Below, in pieces: positions 1 through 8,792 of a stretch of DNA of 34,232 bases (position 1 is its first letter; each line of letters starts with the position of its first letter). The position numbers and the translations under genes were made by a program. Origin of the DNA: Muribaculaceae bacterium (GTDB taxonomy: Bacteria; Bacteroidota; Bacteroidia; Bacteroidales; Muribaculaceae); the NCBI GenBank assembly GCA_017424575.1, contig JAFOYQ010000072.1, positions 1-34,232 on the forward strand, in the 5' to 3' direction. The notes beneath the pieces were generated by a model. The model saw only the letters and a program-made list of their open reading frames with translations, did no database searches and had not been told where the DNA came from.

Positions 1-215
1 ATAGAGCTACCGGGACCATTATAACCCGAAGTAGCAAGAGATTGGTAGCACTCAGCGAGTACACGATCCATATAACCCTTAGGATTTTCAGCAAACACTT
101 CAGGAGTCATATCGTTGGGATCGATTACCGGATTATCAAGGTCATCAACGCAAGAGGTCATACCAAGCGATGCAACCAATCCCAATGCAATGAAAAATTT
201 ATTTAATGATTTCAT
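1..215 (-). CDS. SusD/RagB-like outer-membrane lipoprotein (5' part only)
   Basis: Only the first 71 complete codons are inside the window; the gene continues beyond base 1. The protein starts MKSLNKFFIALGLVASLG and reaches a lipobox-like MTSC (Cys at residue 22), followed by an acidic stretch (VDDLDNPVIDPNDMTP), as expected of a lipoprotein exported across the outer membrane. SusD-family proteins are surface lipoproteins that cap the SusC barrel and bind glycan or another nutrient. The family call rests on the signal, on residues resembling SusD N-termini, and above all on its place 28 nt downstream of a complete susC-like gene on the same strand. The substrate cannot be inferred. The pair is almost certainly co-transcribed. 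Confidence 0.8.
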   Translation of the reverse strand, partial: MKSLNKFFIALGLVASLGMTSCVDDLDNPVIDPNDMTPEVFAENPKGYMDRVLAECYQSLATSGYNGPGSS

Positions 216-243
216 AATTTATCTTCTTTACTTTAGTTTGAGA

Positions 244-3200
244 TTAGAATGTAGCCACTAAACCGAGAGTAAATGTAACAGGACGTGGATATACATTATT
301 ATCTACACCTGAGAATACTTCTGGGTCAAGACCTTTGTAGTTGGTAATAACGAATGGGTTTTGAACTGCACCAAACAAACGCAAACGGAGGTTGTTGTCG
401 AGCAATTCATTCCAAGTATAACCAAGAGTAATGTTATCACAACGAACGAAGCTTGCATTTTCAAGGAAGTAGTCGCTACGCACGAAGTTAGAGTTAGCGC
501 TTGCATCATTGAAATAGAAGTCAGCCTTGATAAGGTTGTTTAGACCGTAGCGGTCAACAGTTGTGAGGTTAGTTTTAGACGCACGAACTGAGTTGAACAC
601 ATAGTTACCAATGTTAGCACGGAGTTGGAAACCGAGGTCCCAATTCTTATAATTAAATGTGTTGTTCCAAGAAAGTGTCACTTTAGGATCGCGTGAGTGA
701 CGAATCACGAGGTCAGCGTCATTGATTTGACCATCTTGGTTTTGGTCAACATATTGGTTAGGAATTGGGTTACCATCTTTGTCATAAACTTGTTCGAGAA
801 GATAGAATGAGTAAGCAGGGTGACCAGCTTTGTGTACTTGAAGTGCACCAGCATTTTCAGATGCAGGGTTACCAGCTGCTTGGAGGTAGTAAGATTGGTC
901 TTCTTCGTTTGAACCAGTCAACTTAGTCAATTCATTCTTATTCCATGCAACGTTAAAACCTGTGCTCCAAGTGAAGTTTTTAGTAACTACTGGTTTAGCA
1001 CCGATATTTGCTTCAACACCAATGTTGCGAAGCTCACCAATGTTGCGGTCCATGTAGTTAGTAGTAGTTTGACCAGCAGGAACAGGCACATAAGCGAGCA
1101 AGTCTTTAGTATCACGGAGATACCAGTCTAAGCTTGCAGTGATGCGGTTGTTCAACCATGCCATGTCAACACCCACGTTCCAAGTAGTAGTTTCTTCCCA
1201 CTTGAGGTCTTCTTGATAAGCCTTTGGATAAAGAGGGTTAATCCAATCTCTCAAAGTTCCATCTTCATTAAATTTACCATCAGGTGAAGGATAGTTAACT
1301 ACGCCCGATGAAGTAGATTGAGCATAAACAGGGATGTAAGGATAGTAACCACCTACAGCTTGTTGACCTGTGATACCCCAACCGAGACGGAGTTTGAATT
1401 CGTTCATTGTGCTCTTAGCCGATTCGAAGAAGTCCATTTCTGAAATCTTCCAACCAAGTGCCAATGCTGGGAAGAGACCCCAACGAGTATCGGGAGAGAA
1501 ACGAGAAGTACCGTCATCACGAAGAGTGAATGTCAAGAGGTACTTGTTGTCGAATGAGTAGTTCAAACGACCAAAGAATGAAACGAGGTTCAATTGACCT
1601 TTCCAGTAGTATTTAGGTTGGTCATTATATGAACGACCTACGTGTGATACATCAGCATAATCCAATGAGTAAGCATCAGCACCTTTTGCCGCATCGTATG
1701 CATATTTGTAACCTACAGTGTTGAAAGTAGTCAAGTTATTACCTTGGAAGTAGAATTCTTGCCAAGAGTAACCGAGCATTACGTCAAGATTTGATTTGAT
1801 TGATTCAAACTCTTTCTTGTAGTTAGCATAGAAATCAAGAAGAGTGTTGCGTTGGAGTTCGTGGTGGTTGTAAACTGTACCAGCACCATCATAGTAGTTA
1901 CCACGCCAAGCTTGAGGTGAATTTGCTGCAGTTGTGCTCACTGTAGAGTTCTTTGATACGTCATAACCGAGGTTCAAGTTGAAGTGAAGCTCAGGAAGAC
2001 AGTGGAGAGCATAGTCAATTTGCAAATTACCATTAGAACGCAAAATTTCAGCAGTGTTGTTGATTGATTCAAGCATTGACAATGGGTTGTTTGGAGAGTT
2101 GTCTAGTGGTTTACCTGATGCATCAATCAAAGTAGTGTAACCATTGAATGGTTTCACTGCAGTGTTAGCGTCTACATTATAATTATTGTAAACAGGAAGA
2201 GTTGGGTTGTAAGTAAGAGCTGTACCTACTGCACCTTGGTCAGCCATGCGGTTTTTGATGTAAGAACCTTTTGCATTAGCTTGGATAGAAAGAAGGCCAT
2301 TGAAGAACTTAGGAGTCAAGTTGATACCTACAGTTGTACGGTCCATACCTGAAGTCTTCAAGATACCTTGGTTGTTGGTATAAGAAGCCGATACGCGGTA
2401 AGGGAGGAAACCTGCAGTACCACCAACGCTCAAGTTATAGTCTTGAGAAATTGATGTGCGGAGCACTTCGTCTTGCCAGTTTGTGTTAGCGTTGCCAAGT
2501 TGAGCAATAGCCGATTCTGTACCGATTTGTTCTGTAACAATTTTACGGAATTCATCAGCGCTCAATACATCCCAAGTTTTACGAGCTGTATTCACGTGCA
2601 TGTTTGCAGTGAAGTTAACTTGAGGTTTACCTTTTTGACCTTTTTTAGTAGTGATGATGATGACACCATTAGATGCGCGAGAACCGTAGATTGCAGTTGC
2701 AGATGCATCTTTCAACACAGTCATAGACTCGATGTTGTCGGGTGAAACCATTGTCAATGGGTTAGTACCACCATAACCTTGATCGCTCATAGGCACACCG
2801 TCGATAACGATCAATGGGTCGTTGCTTGCGCTCAATGAAGCACCACCACGGATACGGATAGCTGCACCACCTGTAGGGTTACCACCGTCGGTTGTTACAA
2901 CCACACCAGGAGAAGCACCCACAAGCATGTCTTGTGCTGAAGTTGAGATACCAGCCTCAATTTCATCAGGTTTGATTACTGCTACAGAACCAGTAGCGTC
3001 GCTTTTCTTAACAGCACCGTAACCAATAGCTACGACTTCAGCGAGCATTACACTGTTCTCTTGTAGAACTACATTTACTGTGGTTTGACCAGCAACGGCA
3101 ACATTTTGAGTTTCATAACCAACGTATGACACTACGAGAGTGCCGTTGGCATCAACTGCAATTTGATAATTACCATCGAAGTCTGTTGCCACACCGTTAC

Positions 3201-3366
3201 TTGTTCCTTGAACAAGCACACTTGCACCGATGAGTGGTTCACCAGTGGGATCGGTTACAGTACCTGATACTGTAATCTTCTGCGCTAAAGCAGGGAAAGA
3301 GAGGCAAAGCACCATTACAAGCGCGAGCCAAGCTTTCCGATTCATTTGATAACAAATGTTCTTCAT
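244..3366 (-). CDS. SusC/RagA family TonB-dependent outer-membrane receptor
   Basis: A 1040-residue TonB-linked outer-membrane transporter, full length for SusC proteins. In order: a signal peptide ending near FPALAQ (residue 29); a CarboxypepD_reg-like domain (about 32-110, GTVTDPTGEPLIGASV and FDGNYQI); a plug domain (about 115-245) ending in the SusC signature ATAIYGSRASNGVIIITT; then a 22-strand-type barrel ending in aromatic VATF. An Asp-rich loop (DQNQDGQINDADL) near residue 880 is usual for the family. Such proteins import a ligand captured by the partner SusD, powered by TonB/ExbBD. Met8 is an alternative start giving a cleaner signal peptide. Codon use (many GGT, AAC and GTA codons) suggests high expression. 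No sigma/anti-sigma pair or hybrid two-component regulator is visible beside it, so its regulation and substrate remain open. Confidence 0.95.
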   Translation of the reverse strand: MKNICYQMNRKAWLALVMVLCLSFPALAQKITVSGTVTDPTGEPLIGASVLVQGTSNGVATDFDGNYQIAVDANGTLVVSYVGYETQNVAVAGQTTVNVVLQENSVMLAEVVAIGYGAVKKSDATGSVAVIKPDEIEAGISTSAQDMLVGASPGVVVTTDGGNPTGGAAIRIRGGASLSASNDPLIVIDGVPMSDQGYGGTNPLTMVSPDNIESMTVLKDASATAIYGSRASNGVIIITTKKGQKGKPQVNFTANMHVNTARKTWDVLSADEFRKIVTEQIGTESAIAQLGNANTNWQDEVLRTSISQDYNLSVGGTAGFLPYRVSASYTNNQGILKTSGMDRTTVGINLTPKFFNGLLSIQANAKGSYIKNRMADQGAVGTALTYNPTLPVYNNYNVDANTAVKPFNGYTTLIDASGKPLDNSPNNPLSMLESINNTAEILRSNGNLQIDYALHCLPELHFNLNLGYDVSKNSTVSTTAANSPQAWRGNYYDGAGTVYNHHELQRNTLLDFYANYKKEFESIKSNLDVMLGYSWQEFYFQGNNLTTFNTVGYKYAYDAAKGADAYSLDYADVSHVGRSYNDQPKYYWKGQLNLVSFFGRLNYSFDNKYLLTFTLRDDGTSRFSPDTRWGLFPALALGWKISEMDFFESAKSTMNEFKLRLGWGITGQQAVGGYYPYIPVYAQSTSSGVVNYPSPDGKFNEDGTLRDWINPLYPKAYQEDLKWEETTTWNVGVDMAWLNNRITASLDWYLRDTKDLLAYVPVPAGQTTTNYMDRNIGELRNIGVEANIGAKPVVTKNFTWSTGFNVAWNKNELTKLTGSNEEDQSYYLQAAGNPASENAGALQVHKAGHPAYSFYLLEQVYDKDGNPIPNQYVDQNQDGQINDADLVIRHSRDPKVTLSWNNTFNYKNWDLGFQLRANIGNYVFNSVRASKTNLTTVDRYGLNNLIKADFYFNDASANSNFVRSDYFLENASFVRCDNITLGYTWNELLDNNLRLRLFGAVQNPFVITNYKGLDPEVFSGVDNNVYPRPVTFTLGLVATF

Positions 3367-3887
3367 GCAAGAATCTTTTTTAAGTTTAACTTAGTTTTAC
3401 AAAAAATTTATTTATCTCTATTTTTATTTTTCTCTATCTTTTAAGACCTTAAAATCTCACCGATACACATTAGATATATATACAACGAAGCGAGCAGATA
3501 TTTATCAATATTTGCCCTCTATTCAACGTGTTATTATTGGTATCATATCGTTAAATCTTAAAATCTTCTCCAAATCCACTTTTGTTGCCGCACACACGAC
3601 ACCACAAAATAGATATTGGAACTACAAATTAAACTATAATTTTTTAAAATTGTTCAATTTTCTCCGTTTAATTGTTTAAAAATTCCTCAATTTAACAAAT
3701 GTAAATTAAAATTTCTTCATATTTTTAACACTTTATTTCCCACATGTTTTCCCCACCTAAAAGCATATTTTTGCTAAATAGCAAAGTTTTTTGAATATTA
3801 GTCATCAATTATCGGCTTTCGACTCTCAATTGTCAATTCTTTTTCTTATCTTTGCGACAAAATAACTAAATCATTAAGAATATTAAA
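3367..3887. other. AT-rich divergent intergenic region between susC and the aminotransferase
   Basis: A 521-base stretch without a credible gene. It must hold the susC promoter and leader on the minus strand and the aminotransferase promoter on the plus strand. A -7-like element on the minus strand (TACATTTG, 3703 down to 3696) would give a leader of over 300 nt, but it has no TTTG at the expected distance. A short perfect hairpin (TTTGCT/AGCAAA, 3770-3785, loop AAAT) followed by a T-run lies near the plus-strand promoter. I see no operator repeats or RNA gene that I can defend. Confidence 0.5.
3847..3854 (+). promoter_or_regulatory. Bacteroidales -7 promoter element for the aminotransferase gene
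   Basis: TATCTTTG matches the TAnnTTTG consensus of the Bacteroidales primary sigma factor and lies 33 nt before the ATG at 3888. No TTTG occurs 19-22 nt upstream, so the -33 part is weak. Confidence 0.45.
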
Positions 3888-5081
3888 ATGACTCACATTT
3901 CCGACCGCGTTCAATCGCTATCTCCTTCGCAAACTCTTGCGATGTCTCAAAAGAGCAACGAGTTAAAGGCACAAGGTGTCGATGTTATAAATCTATCGGT
4001 GGGCGAACCCGATTTTAACACTCCTCACCACATTAAAGAGGCTGCAAAAAAAGCTATTGACGAAAACTTTACATTCTACACTCCAGTTCCTGGATATATG
4101 TCTTTGCGCAAAGCTATTGCTGCCAAACTTAAAAACGAAAACGGTCTTGATTATACTCCCGAGCAAATCGTGGTATCGGGCGGCGCTAAACAATCTCTTT
4201 GTAACGTAATTCTTAGCGTAATCAATCCTGGCGATGAAGTGGTTATACCCACTCCTGCATGGGTAAGTTATGTAGAGATGGTAAAACTCGCTGAAGGCAC
4301 TAACGTACTTGTTCCTGCATCTATCGAACAAGACTTCAAAGTAACACCCGAGCAACTCGAAGCAGCAATCACACCTAAAACTCGCATGGTGCTCATTTGC
4401 TCTCCATCAAACCCTACTGGTAGCGTTTACACCAAAGATGAGCTCAAAGGACTCGTTGATGTCCTCGCAAAATACCCCGACGTGCTTGTACTCGCCGATG
4501 AAATATACGAACACATCAATTTCACTGGCGAATTTACCTCTCTCGGTTCATTCCCCGAAATTGCCGACCGCGTAATCATCGTAAATGGTGTATCTAAAGC
4601 GTATGCTATGACTGGATGGCGTATTGGTTTCATCGCCGCTCCTCTTTGGGTGGCTAAAGCAACAAACAAACTCCAAAGTCAATACACTTCAGGCGCATCT
4701 TCTATTGCTCAAAAAGCGGCTGAAGCTGCCTATGTAGGCCCTCAAGACTGCATCGAAGAGATGCGAGTAGCATTCCAACGTCGCCGCGACCTCGTAGTTT
4801 CACTCGCACGCGAAATTCCAGGACTTAAAGTCAACGAACCTCAAGGTGCATTCTACCTCTTCCCCGAAGTTTCAAGTTACTTCGGCAAAAAATATGGCGA
4901 GAAAGTAATCAACAATGCTGCCGACCTCGCAATGTATCTCCTTGAAGAGGGGCACGTAGCAACAGTTGATGGAGAAGCATTCTGTCTTCCAGGTTACATA
5001 CGCTTATCATACGCAACAAGCGATGACAATATTCGCGAAGCAATGCGTCGCATTAAAGATGCCCTTGCAAAACTCGCATAA
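3888..5081 (+). CDS. aspC: Class I/II pyridoxal-phosphate aminotransferase (aspartate aminotransferase type)
   Basis: A 397-residue fold-type I PLP enzyme, probably transferring amino groups between aspartate and 2-oxoglutarate in the cytoplasm. Visible motifs: SGGAKQ (phosphate-binding region, 97-102), SNPTG with Asn175, ADEIYEH with Asp204 and Tyr207, the Schiff-base lysine Lys237 in NGVSKAYAMTGWRIGF with Arg245, and a C-terminal GYIRLSYA carrying the substrate-carboxylate arginine. Length and motifs match the bacterial AspC subgroup I-gamma typified by Thermus and Bacillus. It is monocistronic: its own -7 element lies upstream and a strong terminator follows 22 nt after the stop. Close relatives act on aromatic amino acids or alanine, so substrate range is inferred. 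Confidence 0.9.
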   Translation: MTHISDRVQSLSPSQTLAMSQKSNELKAQGVDVINLSVGEPDFNTPHHIKEAAKKAIDENFTFYTPVPGYMSLRKAIAAKLKNENGLDYTPEQIVVSGGAKQSLCNVILSVINPGDEVVIPTPAWVSYVEMVKLAEGTNVLVPASIEQDFKVTPEQLEAAITPKTRMVLICSPSNPTGSVYTKDELKGLVDVLAKYPDVLVLADEIYEHINFTGEFTSLGSFPEIADRVIIVNGVSKAYAMTGWRIGFIAAPLWVAKATNKLQSQYTSGASSIAQKAAEAAYVGPQDCIEEMRVAFQRRRDLVVSLAREIPGLKVNEPQGAFYLFPEVSSYFGKKYGEKVINNAADLAMYLLEEGHVATVDGEAFCLPGYIRLSYATSDDNIREAMRRIKDALAKLA

Positions 5082-5102
5082 TCACACACTATCTACATAC
5101 AC

Positions 5103-5135
5103 AATAGGCTGCACCCAAGGCGCAGCCTATTTTTT
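5103..5135 (+). terminator. Rho-independent terminator after the aminotransferase gene
   Basis: Perfect 10-bp inverted repeat AATAGGCTGC (5103-5112) and GCAGCCTATT (5122-5131), loop of 9 nt, followed by a T-run (5130-5135). Confidence 0.9.
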
Positions 5136-5229
5136 GTTATATACCATTTCCCCATTTTTATACACAAAATACTGGGGAATTTGCTTTTTATATGTATCTT
5201 CGCAGTGGTGAATAAATTAATGAGCTATT

Positions 5230-5907
5230 ATGAGTACAAAGGGAAAACTTTTATTAAATGCTGCTATTAAAGGAATAATGGGCTGTGTCATAGTTGCTCT
5301 ATTGATTTTCATTCCAGCAGGAACATTTGATTTCAATAATGGGTGGCTATTAATGGGCATCCTATTCATTCCTATGCTCATAATGGGGATAGTAATGTGG
5401 TTATGGTGTCCCGATTTATTACGACGCAGATTAGACTCAAAGGAGAAACGAAACACACAGCAGGGTGTAGTCAAATTCTCGGGATTGCTCTTTATTATAG
5501 GATTTGTTATTGCTGGGCTTGACTATCGCTTGGGTTGGTCATCTATCCCTAATTGGGTTTCACTCTGTGGCGCAGCGCTTTTTCTCATTGGATATGCGCT
5601 ATATGGCGAGGTAATGCGTGAAAATATGTGGCTTTCGCGCACCATACATGTTGAAGATGACCAAAAAGTGGTTACAACTGGTCTATACAGCATTGTTCGA
5701 CACCCCATGTATACTGCCACATTACTTATGTTTCTCCCCGTTCCTATTATCCTTGGCTCGTGGTGGGCTATTCCCATTTTTTCGCTCTACATTCCTATCA
5801 TTATACGTCGCATTCTTGACGAGGAGAGCCTACTCCTCAACGACCTATCGGGATACACCGAGTATTGCAACAAACTCCGTTGGAGATTGATTCCATTTGT
5901 GTGGTAA
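5230..5907 (+). CDS. Isoprenylcysteine carboxyl methyltransferase (ICMT/PEMT)-like integral membrane methyltransferase
   Basis: A 225-residue polytopic inner-membrane protein with about five hydrophobic helices. The C-terminal half has the family's cofactor region: GLYSIVRHPMYTA (about 152-164), then EESLL and GYTEYCNKLRWRLIPF (about 198-223). The Arg-His-Pro motif, the EE pair and the C-terminal GY..Y...RWR are the S-adenosylmethionine-binding hallmarks of ICMT and phospholipid methyltransferases. Eukaryotic relatives methylate prenylated cysteine; bacteria have no known protein prenylation, so the natural substrate is probably a lipid or small hydrophobic acceptor and is unknown. It stands alone, between the aspC terminator and a bidirectional terminator. 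A weak -7-like TATCTTCG lies at 5195-5202. Confidence 0.85.
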   Translation: MSTKGKLLLNAAIKGIMGCVIVALLIFIPAGTFDFNNGWLLMGILFIPMLIMGIVMWLWCPDLLRRRLDSKEKRNTQQGVVKFSGLLFIIGFVIAGLDYRLGWSSIPNWVSLCGAALFLIGYALYGEVMRENMWLSRTIHVEDDQKVVTTGLYSIVRHPMYTATLLMFLPVPIILGSWWAIPIFSLYIPIIIRRILDEESLLLNDLSGYTEYCNKLRWRLIPFVW

Positions 5908-5965
5908 CACAAAATTCGTCACCATAACAAGTTTTGCCACAACAACCCTTGAATTGTATATAAAC

Positions 5966-6001
5966 AAAAAGCGCTAATCACTTTCGTAATTAGCGTTTTT
6001 T
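5966..6001. terminator. Bidirectional rho-independent terminator
   Basis: Inverted repeat CGCTAAT (5972-5978) and ATTAGCG (5989-5995), extended inside by AC/GT around a TTTC loop. It is flanked by AAAAA on the left and TTTTTT on the right, so both strands present a stem followed by U's. It serves the methyltransferase gene (plus) and the tRNA-Gln gene (minus), which converge here. Confidence 0.85.
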
Positions 6002-6007
6002 GTAGTG

Positions 6008-6078
6008 TTGTCTTACCAGGACTCGAACCTAGACAGGCAGAACCAAAAACTGCAGTGCTACCATTACACCATAAGACA
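6008..6078 (-). tRNA. tRNA-Gln (anticodon TTG)
   Basis: On the minus strand a full cloverleaf can be drawn: acceptor TGTCTTA/TAAGACA with discriminator A, D arm with AATGGTAGC, an anticodon arm whose loop TTTTGGT places TTG at positions 34-36, and a T arm with GGTTCGAGTCC. The base 31-39 pair is a T·T mismatch. CCA is not encoded. It follows tyrS by 98 nt on the same strand but has its own full promoter (6116-6147) and ends at the bidirectional terminator, so it is probably an independent transcript. Confidence 0.95.
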
Positions 6079-6115
6079 ATCCTCATTTGCCCAAGACTTC
6101 CGTCCTAAAGCGTTG

Positions 6116-6147
6116 CAAAGGTACGCACATTTTTTATTCTGTGCAAA
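6116..6147 (-). promoter_or_regulatory. Promoter of tRNA-Gln
   Basis: Read on the minus strand: TTTG (6147 to 6144), 20 nt, then TACCTTTG (6123 to 6116). Both boxes and the spacing match the Bacteroidales consensus. The predicted start is some 30 nt before the mature tRNA 5' end. Confidence 0.75.
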
Positions 6148-6176
6148 TATTTTTGCAACTTTTTTTCTATTTTTTC

Positions 6177-7469
6177 TTACTTTGCAATTAGCAAGAAGTA
6201 GTTCTTTTTGCCTTTTTGCACAAGTATATACTTATCATTGAGCAACATATCTACCGAAGCATCGGTATATACATCAGCAATTTTTTCTTTATTAATTGAT
6301 ACGCCACCTTGTTGTGCAAGTTTGCGAAGTTCACCTTTTGAAGGGAATACTGCTGCTTTTTCAACCAAGAGGTCGGCAATTTTTACACCTGCTTCAATAT
6401 CGGCTTTCTCTACTTCAAAGGTAGGCACACCTTCAAATACTGCTAAAAGTGTTGCTTCATCAATTTTGCGAAGTGTTTCAGATGCTTTGTTGCTGAAGAG
6501 GATTTGCGATGCTTCTACTGCTGCTTCATACTCTTCGGCAGAGTGTACCATTGTAGTAATTTCTTTTGCAAGACGTTTTTGCAATGGGCGCATTCCTGGG
6601 TCTTTTTCTTGCTCCTCAACGAGTGATTGAATTTCTTCGCGAGAAAGTTCGGTAAAGATTTTGATATATTTTTCAGCATCAGCGTCTGATACGTTCAACC
6701 AGAATTGATAGAACTTATAAGGAGAAGTGTAACGAGGATCCAACCACACATTACCACTTTCAGTTTTACCAAATTTACCACCATCGGCTTTAGTAATTAG
6801 TGGACAAGTGAGAGCGTATGCTTCGCCACCTACTGTGCGACGAATCAATTCAGTACCAGTAGTGATATTACCCCATTGGTCAGAACCACCGAGTTGCAAA
6901 CGGCAATTTTTATCTTTATAAAGAGTCAAGAAGTCGTAACCTTGCACGAGTTGGTAAGAGAATTCTGTAAACGACATACCTTGTTGAGACTCGCCCGAAA
7001 GACGTTTCTTAACAGAGTCTTTTGCCATCATATAGTTTACAGTGATGTGTTTGCCTACGTCGCGAATGAAATCGAGGAATGAGAAATTCTTCATCCAGTC
7101 GTAGTTGTTAACCAATTCAGCAGCATTAGGAGCATCACTATCGAAATCGAGGAACTTAGCGAGTTGCTTTTTGATTGCTTCTTGGTTATGACGCAATGTT
7201 TCTTCATCGAGAAGTTTGCGCTCTTGGCTTTTCATTGATGGGTCGCCAATCATACCAGTAGCACCACCTACGAGTGCGATAGGTTTGTGACCAGCGCGTT
7301 GGAAATGCTTAAGCATCATCACGCCCACCAAGTGGCCAATATGTAGCGAATCGGCAGTGGGGTCGATACCCAAGTAAGCCGTAGTCATTTCTTTTTTGAG
7401 TTGTTCATCGGTTCCTGGCATCACTGTGTGAATCATACCACGCCAGGTCAATTCTTCAATAAAATCCAT
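6177..7469 (-). CDS. tyrS: Tyrosyl-tRNA synthetase
   Basis: A 430-residue class I aminoacyl-tRNA synthetase that charges tRNA-Tyr with tyrosine using ATP. The Rossmann catalytic domain carries the HIGH-type motif (HIGH, 43-46) after GIDPTADSL, the tyrosine and ATP pocket ([10 protein letters not shown], 192-201) and a KMSKS-type loop KFGKT (232-236). The C-terminus (about 360-430) has the S4-like RNA-binding domain ([13 protein letters not shown]) expected of TyrRS. Length is normal for the bacterial TyrS group. It is monocistronic between a -7 element (7500-7507) and the separately promoted tRNA-Gln. No T-box leader is visible, as expected outside Firmicutes. Confidence 0.97.
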   Translation of the reverse strand: MDFIEELTWRGMIHTVMPGTDEQLKKEMTTAYLGIDPTADSLHIGHLVGVMMLKHFQRAGHKPIALVGGATGMIGDPSMKSQERKLLDEETLRHNQEAIKKQLAKFLDFDSDAPNAAELVNNYDWMKNFSFLDFIRDVGKHITVNYMMAKDSVKKRLSGESQQGMSFTEFSYQLVQGYDFLTLYKDKNCRLQLGGSDQWGNITTGTELIRRTVGGEAYALTCPLITKADGGKFGKTESGNVWLDPRYTSPYKFYQFWLNVSDADAEKYIKIFTELSREEIQSLVEEQEKDPGMRPLQKRLAKEITTMVHSAEEYEAAVEASQILFSNKASETLRKIDEATLLAVFEGVPTFEVEKADIEAGVKIADLLVEKAAVFPSKGELRKLAQQGGVSINKEKIADVYTDASVDMLLNDKYILVQKGKKNYFLLIAK

Positions 7470-7499
7470 TGTATTATATAGTTAATTATTTTTCTGATG

Positions 7500-7507
7500 C
7501 AAAGTTA
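7500..7507 (-). promoter_or_regulatory. -7 promoter element for tyrS
   Basis: On the minus strand TAACTTTG followed by CA, 30 nt before the tyrS ATG. There is no clear TTTG at the -33 position. Confidence 0.45.
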
Positions 7508-7560
7508 AACAATTAATTTGTATTCGCCACTCTCATTTATGCAAATATATTCATATTACA

Positions 7561-8781
7561 TTATCCAAGCATTGCCGATACTCGCTTGAGGGCTGCTATA
7601 AAAACATCAATTTCTTCACGTGTGTTATATGCTGCAAACGAAGCTCTTACTGTCCCTTCTATGCTAAGTGCATGCATAAGAGGTTGAGCACAATGATGCC
7701 CTGTGCGCACCTCAACACCAAGTTTATCAAGCAACATTCCCAAGTCGTAATGATGCTCATTCCCGATGAGGAACGACACTACCCCACTTTTTTGAGGCGC
7801 AGTGCCAAAAATTCTCATGTTAGGAATTTTCTCCATCTCGGCAGTAGCATACGCAAGCAATTCATGTTCATAGGCTGCGATATTCTCAATACCTATAGAT
7901 TGCATAAACTCTATCGCTTTCTTAAATGCTGCAATCCCCACAAAATCGGGCGTACCTGCTTCAAACTTAAATGGTAGTTCAGCATAAGTTGTCTTTTTGA
8001 AGTCAACCGTGCCAATCATCTCGCCACCACCTTGATATGGGGGCATCATTTTAAGAAGATGCTTCTTGCCATACAGCACACCCACCCCAGTAGGTCCATA
8101 CATTTTATGTGCCGAGAAGGCATAGAAATCAGCATCAAGATCTTGCACATCTACTTTGATATGCGAAATTGCTTGTGCCCCATCTACCAACACAGGCACA
8201 TTATATTGATGTGCCTCTTTTATTATATCTTTTATAGGATTGACCGTACCAAGCACATTTGACACATGGCACACTGCCACCAATTTTGTGCGTTCATTAA
8301 ATAGCGATTGATAAGCTTCCAAGTCGAGCGTGCCATCTTTCTTTATAGGCACAACACGCAAAATAATGCGTTTACGTGAGCCCAACAATTGCCAGGGCAC
8401 AATATTAGCGTGATGCTCCATTGTTGTAACGATGATTTCATCGCCATTTTCGAGCAATCGACCATAAGATGATGACACAAGGTTTATGGCCTCAGTGGTG
8501 CCACGAGTGAAGATTATTTCTTGTGTTGAAGAGGCATTGATAAATTCTCTCACACATTCGCGAGTAGCCTCTTGAAGGTCGGTAGCCTCTTGAGAAAGCG
8601 AATGTACACCACGATGCACATTTGCCTTGCAAGTGGTATATACTCGAGTAATTTCATCAACTACACATTGAGGAGTAAACGACGTTGCTGCACTATCAAG
8701 ATACACCAATGGCTTATTCCACACCGTGCGATTAAGGATGGGGAACTGACTACGAATATGTGCTATATCAATACCTTCCAT
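7561..8781 (-). CDS. sufS: SufS group II cysteine desulfurase
   Basis: Removes sulfur from L-cysteine, leaving alanine and an enzyme persulfide that feeds iron-sulfur cluster assembly on SufBCD. From the start at 8781 (MEGIDIAHIR) the protein is 406 residues. The PLP lysine in FSAHKMYGP is then Lys226 and the catalytic cysteine in RTGHHCAQP is Cys364, the same length and numbering as E. coli SufS. For that reason I prefer this start over one 16 codons upstream at 8829, which would overlap sufD. Other motifs are DSAATS (29-34), TTMEHHAN (119-126) and VDGAQA (199-204). It is the last gene of the operon, 11 nt after sufD. No sufE or sufU sulfur-transfer partner is in the window. Confidence 0.96.
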   Translation of the reverse strand: MEGIDIAHIRSQFPILNRTVWNKPLVYLDSAATSFTPQCVVDEITRVYTTCKANVHRGVHSLSQEATDLQEATRECVREFINASSTQEIIFTRGTTEAINLVSSSYGRLLENGDEIIVTTMEHHANIVPWQLLGSRKRIILRVVPIKKDGTLDLEAYQSLFNERTKLVAVCHVSNVLGTVNPIKDIIKEAHQYNVPVLVDGAQAISHIKVDVQDLDADFYAFSAHKMYGPTGVGVLYGKKHLLKMMPPYQGGGEMIGTVDFKKTTYAELPFKFEAGTPDFVGIAAFKKAIEFMQSIGIENIAAYEHELLAYATAEMEKIPNMRIFGTAPQKSGVVSFLIGNEHHYDLGMLLDKLGVEVRTGHHCAQPLMHALSIEGTVRASFAAYNTREEIDVFIAALKRVSAMLG

Positions 8782-8792
8782 TATATATTTTA

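Noticed and set aside
3770..3792. TTTGCT/AGCAAA hairpin with T-run upstream of the aminotransferase gene
   Set aside because: The stem is only 6 bp, in AT-rich DNA, with no plus-strand gene upstream to terminate; I do not call it a terminator or attenuator.
6005..6241. Plus-strand ORF over the tRNA-Gln region
   Set aside because: It is the antisense of the tRNA and the end of tyrS; its first 25 residues are a translated tRNA.
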